Part shown: in pieces, positions 1-6,294 of the stretch
How positions within the stretch are numbered: the first letter of the stretch is position 1
Layout: every line of letters begins with the position of its first letter
Assembly: GCA_016207465.1 (NCBI GenBank)
Contig: JACQPP010000080.1
Coordinates: 1-10,146, forward strand
Length of the DNA: 10,146 nt
Direction: 5' to 3'
Origin: Methanobacteriota archaeon
Lineage (GTDB): Archaea; Halobacteriota; Syntropharchaeia; JACQPP01
Program-made: the position numbers and the translations under genes
Notes under the pieces: generated by a model
What the model was told of the DNA's origin: nothing
What the model saw: the letters and a program-made list of their open reading frames with translations, nothing else
Database searches by the model: none

Positions 1-1700
1 GAGGGCGGCGGGGGGGCCTCCTGGGCGGCCCAGTCCTTGAGGAAGTAGCCGGTGAGCCAGTCGGCGGCGGTCCTGTTCTGGAGGAGGAGGCCCACCTCCC
101 GGTTGTAGGTGGGGGAGTTCTCGTTCCAGTTCATGCTGGAGACCAGCACCCGGTCGTCGAGGATGAGCCCCTTGGTGTGGAACTTGGTGATGTTGCCGTA
201 GCCGTGGGCGAGGCGGGCCTGGAGGCTCAGGTTTTCCCGGCGGGCCACCTGGTTGAGGTGGTCCACGGTGGCGTTGTTGCTCCCCGGGTCGTCGGGCTCG
301 GTATTGTAGGGGGAGCCATCGAGGAGGATTTTGACCTCGACGCCGCGGCGGGAGGCGTTGATGGCCTCTTCGATGAGGGGGTTCGGCTCCCGGGACCAGC
401 GGAGGGGGGCGTAGAAGGTCTGGATGTAGAGGCGCTCCCGGGCCCCGCGGAGGAGCGGGGGGATGAGGTGGCTGGCGTCCGGGGAGAGGATGAGGGTGGC
501 ATCCACGGGGCCGTCGAGCCGGAGGTGGCCCCCGCCGGGGGGGCGCGAGAGCGGGGGGGAGATGGGGGTGGTGGCGTTGCCGAGGGTGGCCTCGGTGTCG
601 CCGAGGATGGAGGTGGAGTCGATGCGGTGGAGGTTTGCCAGGAGGCCTCCGAGGCGGGGGCTGTCGGCGACGACACCCCACCCGCGGTTGCCGGGGGATT
701 GGGGGTCGGTGGGGAGGGCCTCGGGCTTCCAGTTCTCGGTCATCACCAGAAGGGTGGTGTTGTCGGCCACCCCCCATTTGCCGTGGTAGAAGCGGTAGCG
801 GGGGCTGTGGAGGAGGGAGACCTCGGCCCCCGCCAGCCGCAGGTCGAGGGCAAGTCCCCGCCCGTCGGTGTCCAGCCCGCCCACGGGGCTCCCCTCGATG
901 AGGATGCGGACAATGGCCTGCCGCCCGAGGGCCCGGCGGACCCCGGAGGCCAGCCCGGGGTGGGTGAACTCGTAGAGGGAGAGGAGCAGGCTGGTGTTGG
1001 CCTCTTCGATGAAGCGGGAGACGGTGGAGTATCCGTCGTCTGGGGTGACGAAGAGGGTGAGGTTGGTGAGGCGGGCGGCGGTGGGACCCACCCGGGTCTG
1101 TCCCGCCCGGTAGATGCGCGGGGGGTTCCAGTCGAGGGCCGTGTCGCTGTCGTTGGGCCTCTCCCGGACGAGGGCCACCCCGACCCGGGGGGCCTCCACC
1201 GGGGGGCCCCGCCAGCGGGGCGGGATGTGGGAGACGTTGCCGTAGGCCATCGAGTCCACCACTGTCCCGTTCCGGTGGCGCAGCACCACCCCGTCCCCGC
1301 TGTTGGCCAGCTGGAACCGGCCCAGCATGGTGGCGTTCCGGACCCGGGGGTCGCTCTCCACATACTCCAGGTCGGGGGGGACCTGGTGGACCCCCTCGTA
1401 GGCCCGGGCCTCCCGGGCGATGCGGATGGTCCCCCGGGGGGCCAGGGTGGTGTTGGGGGGCAGGACTAACCGGCCTTGGCCGTCCTCCAGGCTCCAGCCG
1501 GATAGGTTCCAGGTGAGGCTGCCGGGGTTGGAGATGCGAACATACTCGTCGGGGTCCCCGGGGAGCCAGGAGTCGGGGTAGACCTCGGAGAGGAGGGGGT
1601 AGTCCACCTCCCCCTTGGATGGGCCCAGGGGGGCCTCCTGGCCCAGCGCGGATGCGCTCAGCCACAATGCGAGGATGATGGCCAGGGGGAGGAGCCGCAT
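1..1700 (-). CDS. Secreted lamin-tail/phospholipase D-like protein, C-terminus cut by window edge
   Basis: Reading leftward from the ATG at 1700-1698, the frame stays open to base 1, giving 566 residues with no stop. The first ~20 residues form a hydrophobic signal peptide (MRLLPLAIILALWLSASALG), so the protein is probably exported. Residues ~35-155 resemble a lamin-tail (LTD) beta-sandwich, with a 'DEYVRISNPG' strand and a later 'SGDGVVLRHRNGTVVDSMAYGN' segment. Two phospholipase D half-domains follow. The first HKD motif is H306-G-K308-x4-D313, followed by a 'TENW' turn and 'NRGWGV'. The second is H508-T-K510-x4-D515, followed by 'SSMNWNEN' and 'NREVGL'. The two sites are about 200 residues apart, as expected for a bilobed PLD enzyme. 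The family includes phospholipases, nucleases and transphosphatidylases that work through a phosphohistidine intermediate; which activity applies here is not visible. No Shine-Dalgarno is seen. The gene diverges from the SHOCT-like gene across ~190 bases. Confidence 0.9.
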   Translation of the reverse strand, partial: MRLLPLAIILALWLSASALGQEAPLGPSKGEVDYPLLSEVYPDSWLPGDPDEYVRISNPGSLTWNLSGWSLEDGQGRLVLPPNTTLAPRGTIRIAREARAYEGVHQVPPDLEYVESDPRVRNATMLGRFQLANSGDGVVLRHRNGTVVDSMAYGNVSHIPPRWRGPPVEAPRVGVALVRERPNDSDTALDWNPPRIYRAGQTRVGPTAARLTNLTLFVTPDDGYSTVSRFIEEANTSLLLSLYEFTHPGLASGVRRALGRQAIVRILIEGSPVGGLDTDGRGLALDLRLAGAEVSLLHSPRYRFYHGKWGVADNTTLLVMTENWKPEALPTDPQSPGNRGWGVVADSPRLGGLLANLHRIDSTSILGDTEATLGNATTPISPPLSRPPGGGHLRLDGPVDATLILSPDASHLIPPLLRGARERLYIQTFYAPLRWSREPNPLIEEAINASRRGVEVKILLDGSPYNTEPDDPGSNNATVDHLNQVARRENLSLQARLAHGYGNITKFHTKGLILDDRVLVSSMNWNENSPTYNREVGLLLQNRTAADWLTGYFLKDWAAQEAPPPP

Positions 1701-1718
1701 GGTGCCGGGGTACCACTG

Positions 1719-1739
1719 CGTGGAGACACCGTTTCCACG
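1719..1739. repeat. Inverted repeat (9-bp arms, 3-base loop) just upstream of the PLD gene
   Basis: On the plus strand CGTGGAGAC (1719-1727) and GTTTCCACG (1731-1739) are complementary across the ACC spacer, with one G-T wobble. The element ends 19 bases before the PLD start codon. It lies between that start and an AT-richer stretch (CTCTAAAC on the minus strand, about 1741-1748) that could serve as a TATA element. That placement suits an operator for a dimeric regulator, or a hairpin in the leader RNA. In the minus-strand transcript the wobble becomes an A-C mismatch, which favours the DNA-operator reading. Function is inferred only. Confidence 0.5.
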
Positions 1740-1752
1740 GGTTTAGAGTTTT

Positions 1753-1769
1753 TCTTCACGAATCTTCAC
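1753..1769. repeat. Direct repeat TCTTCAC, 10-bp phase, in the divergent promoter region
   Basis: TCTTCAC occurs at 1753-1759 and again at 1763-1769, one DNA helical turn apart. It lies immediately upstream (for the PLD gene) of the AT-richer CTCTAAAC stretch. Two sites on the same DNA face are typical of activator or repressor half-sites. The repeats are short and could be chance. Confidence 0.3.
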
Positions 1770-1856
1770 ACGGGTTCGATGGCTACTGCTTCCGATTTAT
1801 CCCGGGGGGACAGCGGGGACGCAGGCCCGGGGGGTGACGCCATTTCCGACGACTGT

Positions 1857-1863
1857 AGAATAT
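1857..1863 (+). promoter_or_regulatory. Possible TATA-like element for the SHOCT-like gene
   Basis: AGAATAT is centred 31 bases before the chosen ATG at 1891, the spacing expected for a leaderless or nearly leaderless archaeal transcript. A GGAGG at 1873-1877 lies 13 bases before that ATG and would not be transcribed from this promoter. So either this TATA-like site is false, or the GGAGG does not act as a ribosome site. An alternative upstream TATA-like run is GATTTAT at about 1794-1800. Confidence 0.3.
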
Positions 1864-1890
1864 GGTGGAAGGGGAGGAGAATGGAGACCC

Positions 1891-2052
1891 ATGGGGTCAA
1901 TGAACGATTCGGTGGGACGGCTTGCGGAGCTTCTGGCCGTGGTCAACGAGAGATTCCTCCGGGGGGAGGTCGCCGAGGAGAGATACCTCGAGTTCCTCTA
2001 CCGGCAGGAGAGACTCCTCGGCCAGCTGCTCTACGGGTTCCAGACTCGCTGA
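1891..2052 (+). CDS. Small SHOCT-like helical protein
   Basis: This is a 53-residue open frame from ATG 1891 to TGA 2050-2052. Its pattern is like the short C-terminal (SHOCT) oligomerisation domain: one helix (about 'RLAELLAVVNERF'), a turn with 'LRGEV', then a second helix ('EERYLEFLYRQERLLGQLL') with regularly spaced leucines. SHOCT-like pieces usually sit at the end of membrane or regulatory proteins and mediate self-association. Here the piece stands alone. It has no signal peptide or membrane segment. An inner ATG at 1900 is equally possible. Longer upstream starts (from 1834) add glycine-rich sequence that does not look coding. A competing frame from ATG 1881 runs to 2120 but has arginine/glycine/proline-rich shadow composition. 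The DUF2070 gene begins 42 bases downstream on the same strand, so the two may be functionally linked. Family assignment is by pattern only. Confidence 0.6.
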   Translation: MGSMNDSVGRLAELLAVVNERFLRGEVAEERYLEFLYRQERLLGQLLYGFQTR

Positions 2053-2055
2053 CAC

Positions 2056-2068
2056 ACGAAGTATTCGT
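2056..2068. promoter_or_regulatory. Small palindrome overlapping a TATA-like site before the DUF2070 gene
   Basis: ACGAA-GTA-TTCGT is a perfect 5-bp inverted repeat with a 3-base centre. Its AT-rich core (AGTATTC) is centred about 32 bases before the DUF2070 ATG, where a TATA element for a leaderless transcript would be expected. It could be a weak TATA box, a regulator site overlapping it, or chance. Confidence 0.3.
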
Positions 2069-2094
2069 ACTGGGAATCCGACCTTCTCCTCGGG

Positions 2095-3804
2095 ATGGAG
2101 AGCCAATATCGCTCTATTGAATTGGAGTCCCGGGTGCTGACCCTGCTCCTGGAGCCCCCGGCGGGCATGGGGGTCCTCTTGGCCCTGCTCGGGGGTGTGG
2201 CGGTGGGATTCGCGGCCCTCCTCTCTCCCCTGGAGGGGGGGGAGGGGCTCTTTGTGCAGATGGTGTTGTTGCTGGGGGCCCCGGCGTTCCTCTCCTCGGT
2301 GGCCATGGTGTGGCTGGTGCCCGGATTGCGGGCCCCTTCAGCCTCCATGATGGCCCTCCTGGGGCTGGTGGAGGTGGGCGTATTCACTCTGGCGGGGCAG
2401 ATGGCGGGGAATCTCCCCGGGGGCTTCGGTCTGGGGGTGGCCCTGAGTTTCGCCTATCTCCACTCCTCCCTGCTCATCCTGGGGGGGCGGATGCCTCCGC
2501 GGAGCCTCCTGGGGGCCGCCCCGGCCCTCGTCTTCCCCCTGCTCTTCCTGGCGGTGCTGCGCCCCGCCGATGCCACGGCGCTGGTCCCCCGGGTGCTGGG
2601 GGCCGCGGGGCTCCTGGTAGGGGCGGCGTGGGGCCTGCTCCTCGGGCTCTCCCGCAAACTGCGGAGGGAATTGAAGTTCTCCATGGGGGACCTCATCCGC
2701 TTCTACTCGCGGGTACTCCAGGGCCACCCCACCGACATCCGGCCCCTCATCACCGGGGTCCCCGGGGAGGCCTGGGTGGACACATTGGCCTTCAAGGGCC
2801 CCCACGGGACCAAGGCCATCTGGGTCTCCACCAGCGTCCACCCGGGTCTCATGCGGAACATCGGGGCTCACGACATGCCCCGGGAGGTGACCCGGGCCCT
2901 CCGGGACCTGGGGCCGGTGGTGTTCTTCAAGGGGGCCTCGACCCACGAGCAGGACCCCGTGGAGAACGTGAGCCCCCAGGTGGCCGAGGCGGTGCGCCGG
3001 AGCCTGAAGGAGATGGTGTTCACGCCGGATGCGGGGGACCCGGTGCAGGTCCACCACGAGGAGGCGGTGGCCGTGGGCCAGGCCCTGGGCCCCGCGGTCT
3101 TTCTGCTGAACACCCTCGCCCCTCGGCCCACCGACGACCTGGACCTCCGGGTCCACGGGGAAATCGAGAGGGCCGCCGGGGAACTCGGCGCCCCCCGCCT
3201 CTTCTACGTGGAGGCCCACAACAGCCACGGGGACGACGCCATGATTCTCCCGGGGACCCCCCGGGCCCACCACCTGGTGATGGCGAGCCGGGTGGCGGTG
3301 AAGGGGGCCCTGGTGGAGCCCCGACGCCGCCTCCGCCTGGGGGTGGCCACCCGCCCCTGGGGCTCCCTCCTCCTCCTGGAGCCCCACCCGGGGGGCAAGC
3401 GGAGCCTCCTGGCGGTCTTCGACGAGAACAACATCCTCCCCGAGGCCCGCCGCAGGGCCATCGAGACCCTGGCGGTCCCCGGCCTCGTCCCCTCCGAATC
3501 CATCGAGGTCTGCACCAGCGACAACCACCGCTCCATTGACCCCCTCCACATCCACCGCCCCATGACACTGGAGATGGTCGCCCGGCTCCGCAAGAGCCTC
3601 CTGGACGCCCTGGAGCAGGCCGAGAGAGGCCTGGAGGAGGTGGAGATGGGCTATGGCCGCCAGACCCTCTCCCACATGGTCTACGGGCGCCGCATCATGG
3701 AGATGAAGGAGTTCTGGGAGAACCACCGCAAGCGGGGCCGCCTCCTGGTCATCCCCCTGGTGGCCGCCGCCCACCTGGGGGCCATCCTCCTCTTCCTCCT
3801 CTGA
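2095..3804 (+). CDS. DUF2070 family archaeal membrane protein
   Basis: A 569-residue protein, near the usual length of the DUF2070 family, which is archaeal and has no settled function. The N-terminal third is strongly hydrophobic, with about six membrane helices (roughly residues 24-45, 54-76, 82-101, 107-126, 138-158, 165-184). A positively charged segment (SRKLRRELK) follows, then a soluble domain of about 350 residues, and a last membrane helix at about 548-569. The soluble domain carries clustered polar motifs that look like active-site or metal-binding elements: H249-P-G ... NIG, T283-H284-E, A374-H375-N-S-H378, and T474-S-D476-N-H478. Such His/Asp/Asn-rich motifs suggest a hydrolase-like fold, but I cannot name a reaction. 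ATG 2095 is chosen because the first hydrophobic helix starts soon after it. There is no Shine-Dalgarno, so a leaderless transcript is likely. The HPS-RraA gene begins 51 bases downstream with its own TATA-like site. Confidence 0.92.
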   Translation: MESQYRSIELESRVLTLLLEPPAGMGVLLALLGGVAVGFAALLSPLEGGEGLFVQMVLLLGAPAFLSSVAMVWLVPGLRAPSASMMALLGLVEVGVFTLAGQMAGNLPGGFGLGVALSFAYLHSSLLILGGRMPPRSLLGAAPALVFPLLFLAVLRPADATALVPRVLGAAGLLVGAAWGLLLGLSRKLRRELKFSMGDLIRFYSRVLQGHPTDIRPLITGVPGEAWVDTLAFKGPHGTKAIWVSTSVHPGLMRNIGAHDMPREVTRALRDLGPVVFFKGASTHEQDPVENVSPQVAEAVRRSLKEMVFTPDAGDPVQVHHEEAVAVGQALGPAVFLLNTLAPRPTDDLDLRVHGEIERAAGELGAPRLFYVEAHNSHGDDAMILPGTPRAHHLVMASRVAVKGALVEPRRRLRLGVATRPWGSLLLLEPHPGGKRSLLAVFDENNILPEARRRAIETLAVPGLVPSESIEVCTSDNHRSIDPLHIHRPMTLEMVARLRKSLLDALEQAERGLEEVEMGYGRQTLSHMVYGRRIMEMKEFWENHRKRGRLLVIPLVAAAHLGAILLFLL

Positions 3805-3821
3805 CACCCCCCGCCTGACTC

Positions 3822-3828
3822 TTTATTA
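3822..3828 (+). promoter_or_regulatory. TATA-like box of the HPS-RraA gene
   Basis: TTTATTA stands out in an otherwise GC-rich gap. It is centred 31 bases before the ATG at 3856. No Shine-Dalgarno is present between them (the bases before the ATG are CTATCCCCC), so the mRNA is probably leaderless or has only a few bases of leader. Confidence 0.55.
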
Positions 3829-3855
3829 CGACGCCGGGCAACCACTCTATCCCCC

Positions 3856-5181
3856 ATGGCCCCCCGAAAGCGCACCCCGAAGGGAGCCCATCCTCCCCCC
3901 CGGGAGAAGCCCATTCTCCAGGTGGCCCTCGACGTGCTGGAGCTCCCCCGGGCCCTCCAGATTGCCCGGGAGTCCATCGCCGGGGGGGTGGACTGGCTGG
4001 AGGCCGGCACACCTCTATTGAAGAGCGTGGGGATGGACGGCCTCCGGGCCCTCAAGAAGGAGTTCCCCGGCAGGACCCTGGTGGCCGACATGAAGGTCAT
4101 GGACACCGGGGCCCTGGAGGTGGAGATGGCCGCCAAGTCGGGGGCCGGGGTGGTCACCCTCCTGGGGGCCTGCGACGACTCCACCCTCGCGGACGCGGTG
4201 CGCGCCGCCCGCAAATACGGGGCCCGAGTGATGGTGGACCTCCTCAACGTTCCCGACCCGGTGGCGCGGGCCCGGCAGGCCGAGGCCCTCGGGGCCGACT
4301 GTCTCTGCATCCACGTGGGCATTGACCAGCAGATGGTGGGCATGAGCCCCCTGGAGACCCTCCGCCGGGTGGCCCGCGAGGCCTCCATCCCGGTGGCCGC
4401 CGCCGGGGGCCTCGACGCCGACACTGCCGCCGAGGCCGCCGCCCACGGGGCGAAAATAATCATCGTGGGGGGCCACATCGCCCGCAGCGCCCATGTCACC
4501 GAGTCGGCCCGGGCCATCCGCCGGGCCATTGACAAGGCCAAGGCCGACGGCCAGCGCCGCGAGCCCGAGGTGGACGCCCTCCACATCCTCCGCCAGGTCT
4601 CCACCCCCAACATCAGCGATGCGATGCACCGGGCCCCCGCCATGCGGGACATCCGCCCCCTCACCCCTGGCCAGAAGGTGGTGGGCCCCGCTGTCACCAT
4701 CCAGACATTCGAGGGGGACTGGGCCAAGACCGTGGAGGCCATTGACATCGCCCGGCCCGGCGACGTGCTGGTCATCTACAACGGCAGCCGCTACATCACC
4801 TGCTGGGGGGAACTCGCCAGCCACAGCGCCCAGAACCGCCGCATCGCCGGCCTCGTCATTGACGGACCCGTCCGCGACGTGGACGACATCGTCAAGATGG
4901 GGTTCCCCGTCTTCTGCTCGAACATTGTGCCGAATGCCGGGGAGCCCAAGGGCTTCGGCGAAATCAACGCCGAAATCACCTGCGGGGGGCTCAAGGTGCG
5001 CCCGGGGGACATCATCGTGGGCGACGACCACGGGGTCCTCGTGGTCCCCAAGGAGAGGGCTCTCGAAATCGCCAGGCGGGCCATGGAGGTCAAGAAGAAC
5101 GAGGATAGGGTGAGGGAGGAGATACGACGGGGGGCCACCCTGGCCCAGGTGGCGGATTTGTACAAGTGGGAGAAGAAATAA
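3856..5181 (+). CDS. Bifunctional 3-hexulose-6-phosphate synthase / RraA-like protein
   Basis: A 441-residue fusion. Residues ~18-235 form an OMP-decarboxylase-superfamily barrel of the 3-hexulose-6-phosphate synthase type. Visible elements are D26 (ALDV), the signature D78-x-K80-x-x-D83, H153 (CIHVG), a glycine loop at 184-186 (GGL) and phosphate-binding GGHIAR ending at R210. The known reaction condenses ribulose 5-phosphate with formaldehyde; in many archaea the reverse direction supplies pentose phosphate. Residues ~245-410 are RraA-like, with GE319 and R340-D341 (IDGPVRD) at the usual active-site positions; the last ~30 residues are helical and charged. The RraA-like family includes metal-dependent oxo-acid aldolases as well as the E. 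coli RNase E inhibitor. This fusion type is known in archaea. The first 17 residues are a basic, proline-rich extension; the ATG is the only plausible start and fits the TATA-like site. A phosphohexuloisomerase partner is not in the window. Next gene is 180 bases downstream. Confidence 0.95.
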   Translation: MAPRKRTPKGAHPPPREKPILQVALDVLELPRALQIARESIAGGVDWLEAGTPLLKSVGMDGLRALKKEFPGRTLVADMKVMDTGALEVEMAAKSGAGVVTLLGACDDSTLADAVRAARKYGARVMVDLLNVPDPVARARQAEALGADCLCIHVGIDQQMVGMSPLETLRRVAREASIPVAAAGGLDADTAAEAAAHGAKIIIVGGHIARSAHVTESARAIRRAIDKAKADGQRREPEVDALHILRQVSTPNISDAMHRAPAMRDIRPLTPGQKVVGPAVTIQTFEGDWAKTVEAIDIARPGDVLVIYNGSRYITCWGELASHSAQNRRIAGLVIDGPVRDVDDIVKMGFPVFCSNIVPNAGEPKGFGEINAEITCGGLKVRPGDIIVGDDHGVLVVPKERALEIARRAMEVKKNEDRVREEIRRGATLAQVADLYKWEKK

Positions 5182-5195
5182 GAACGCGGCTAAAC

Positions 5196-5211
5196 ATAAT
5201 CGAATAATCGG
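5196..5211. repeat. Tandem 8-bp repeat after the HPS-RraA gene
   Basis: ATAATCGA is followed directly by ATAATCGG (7 of 8 identical) in an AT-rich patch 15 bases past the stop codon. The rest of the gap up to the Mrr-like gene (5212-5361) holds a G/C-rich stretch with a weak CGGGG-CGT-CCCCG hairpin at 5236-5248 and two TATA-like elements. No gene is visible there, and there is no T-run that would suggest a terminator. Confidence 0.3.
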
Positions 5212-5313
5212 AGGGCGGAGGACGGCATGATAGAACGGGGCGTCCCCGGTGGCGCCGTGGCGGGGGGTCGTGGATAGGCGCGGTGGCTTTATTTGGCACG
5301 CTTCTCACATAGG

Positions 5314-5324
5314 TTCTTATATGG
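5314..5324 (+). promoter_or_regulatory. TATA box of the Mrr-like endonuclease gene
   Basis: TTCTTATATGG contains a TTATAT core about 42 bases before the ATG at 5362, which predicts a short 5' leader. AAGGGA at 5351-5356 lies five bases before the ATG and may act as a weak ribosome site. A second AT-rich candidate, TTTATTT at 5288-5294, lies further upstream. The strength of these elements fits a gene that brought its own promoter. Confidence 0.5.
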
Positions 5325-5361
5325 AACATCTCATCGATGGATAGCCCACAAAGGGAACAAC

Positions 5362-6261
5362 ATGGTGAAAGAGAAACTCTCCCCATCGCGTGAGTTGGCT
5401 GCTAAGGCCATATTTGCTGCGTTCCAGATTCTGAAAGAAAAAGGTGGTCAAGCTCCCGGGCGAGACGTCATAGCGGAAATCGAGAAACGGGTTCCCCTCG
5501 ATGAGTGGGCTAAAGCAACGTATGAGAAGTCCGGCTATGTTCGCTGGCAATCAATCCTTCATTTCTTCAGCATCGATTGCATCAAGGCGGGGTACCTCGT
5601 AAAGAAGAAGGGCGTCTGGTACCTTACCCCGGAAGGTGAAACTGCCATCAAGCTTGGAGATGTAGGCTTACTCAAGGCGGCAACTACCGCCTACCGAAAA
5701 TGGAAGGACGAGAACCAACCTCCTGAGAGTGCCGAAAACCAAGAAACCGGCGACGGGGGCCAGAAGGGCGAAGAGGCCACAATCCATGAGACCGAGCAGT
5801 TGGCAATTGCGGGTCTGAAGAAGCAGATTGGTCTAATGAACGCCTACGAATTCCAAGACCTTGTTGCTGCACTCCTTCGTGGGATGGGCTATTACACACC
5901 CATTGTGGCAAACCCTGGAAAAGACGGCGGAGTAGACGTAGTTGCGTACCGTGACCCTCTCGGAACGGTCCCCCCGCGTATAAAGGTCCAGATTAAACAT
6001 CGTGATGTGCCCGCCTCAGTTCCCGAAGTGCGTCAGTTGATGGGGTTGCTCCAGAAAGATGGAGATGTAGGAATGTTTGTATCGTCAGGCGGGTTCACTC
6101 CGGACGCGAAGAGCACTGCGCGTGGCTCCCACGTCCACGTAGAACTTATCGATCTCGAACGATTCATCGCCCTGTGGCAAGAGTTCTATCCAAAGCTCAC
6201 TGACGAAGACAAGAGTCTCTTGTCGCTCAAGCCAATCTACTTCTATGCGCCGTCCGTTTAG
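5362..6261 (+). CDS. Mrr-like (type IV) restriction endonuclease
   Basis: A 299-residue protein with Mrr architecture. Residues ~8-95 form a winged-helix DNA-binding domain of the Mrr N-terminal type, ending in 'WYLTPEGETAIKLG'. An acidic, glutamine-rich linker spans ~115-145. Residues ~155-275 form the Mrr catalytic (PD-(D/E)xK-like) domain, with E163 in the first helix, GKDGGVD ending at D192, and Q210-I-K212 as the Q-x-K variant of the nuclease motif. Mrr enzymes cut DNA carrying foreign modification and act without a partner methylase; none is seen here, consistent with type IV. ATG 5362 is preferred because the longer TTG start at 5293 would place the TATA box inside the gene. Base composition is about 50% GC, far below its neighbours, and codon use differs, which suggests recent transfer. 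Two stop codons (TAGTAG) end the frame. The catalytic residues look intact. Substrate specificity cannot be read from the sequence. Confidence 0.93.
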   Translation: MVKEKLSPSRELAAKAIFAAFQILKEKGGQAPGRDVIAEIEKRVPLDEWAKATYEKSGYVRWQSILHFFSIDCIKAGYLVKKKGVWYLTPEGETAIKLGDVGLLKAATTAYRKWKDENQPPESAENQETGDGGQKGEEATIHETEQLAIAGLKKQIGLMNAYEFQDLVAALLRGMGYYTPIVANPGKDGGVDVVAYRDPLGTVPPRIKVQIKHRDVPASVPEVRQLMGLLQKDGDVGMFVSSGGFTPDAKSTARGSHVHVELIDLERFIALWQEFYPKLTDEDKSLLSLKPIYFYAPSV

Positions 6262-6294
6262 TAGCAGACTTTCGTGGCTCACTTCAGCAAAGAA

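Noticed and set aside
177..1469. Long plus-strand open frame opposite the PLD gene
   Set aside because: It is Gly/Val/Glu-rich with no domain pattern; the minus strand encodes a clear signal peptide and two HKD motifs. High GC content keeps antisense frames open.
1779..2120. Alternative frame (including ATG 1881) overlapping the SHOCT-like gene and the DUF2070 start
   Set aside because: Arg/Gly/Pro-rich with no secondary-structure pattern, and it overlaps the DUF2070 start; the 1891 frame has regular amphipathic helices.
2338..3807. 489-codon minus-strand open frame opposite DUF2070
   Set aside because: It has no recognisable motif and is rich in Gly, Pro and His. The plus frame has membrane helices and family motifs.
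5236..5248. CGGGG-CGT-CCCCG hairpin as a terminator of the HPS-RraA gene
   Set aside because: The stem is only 5 bp, no T-run follows, and archaeal termination usually relies on T-rich stretches; chance is likely in G/C-rich DNA.
5293..5361. Longer TTG start for the Mrr-like protein
   Set aside because: It would place the best TATA box inside the coding region, and the added residues do not belong to the winged-helix domain.
5182..5361. RNA gene in the gap before the Mrr-like gene
   Set aside because: I found no tRNA cloverleaf or other stable long-range pairing; only a short weak hairpin is present.
6274..6294. GTG start for the zinc-ribbon protein
   Set aside because: It lacks a ribosome site, adds seven residues in AT-richer DNA and is too close to the only TATA-like element; it remains a possible alternative.
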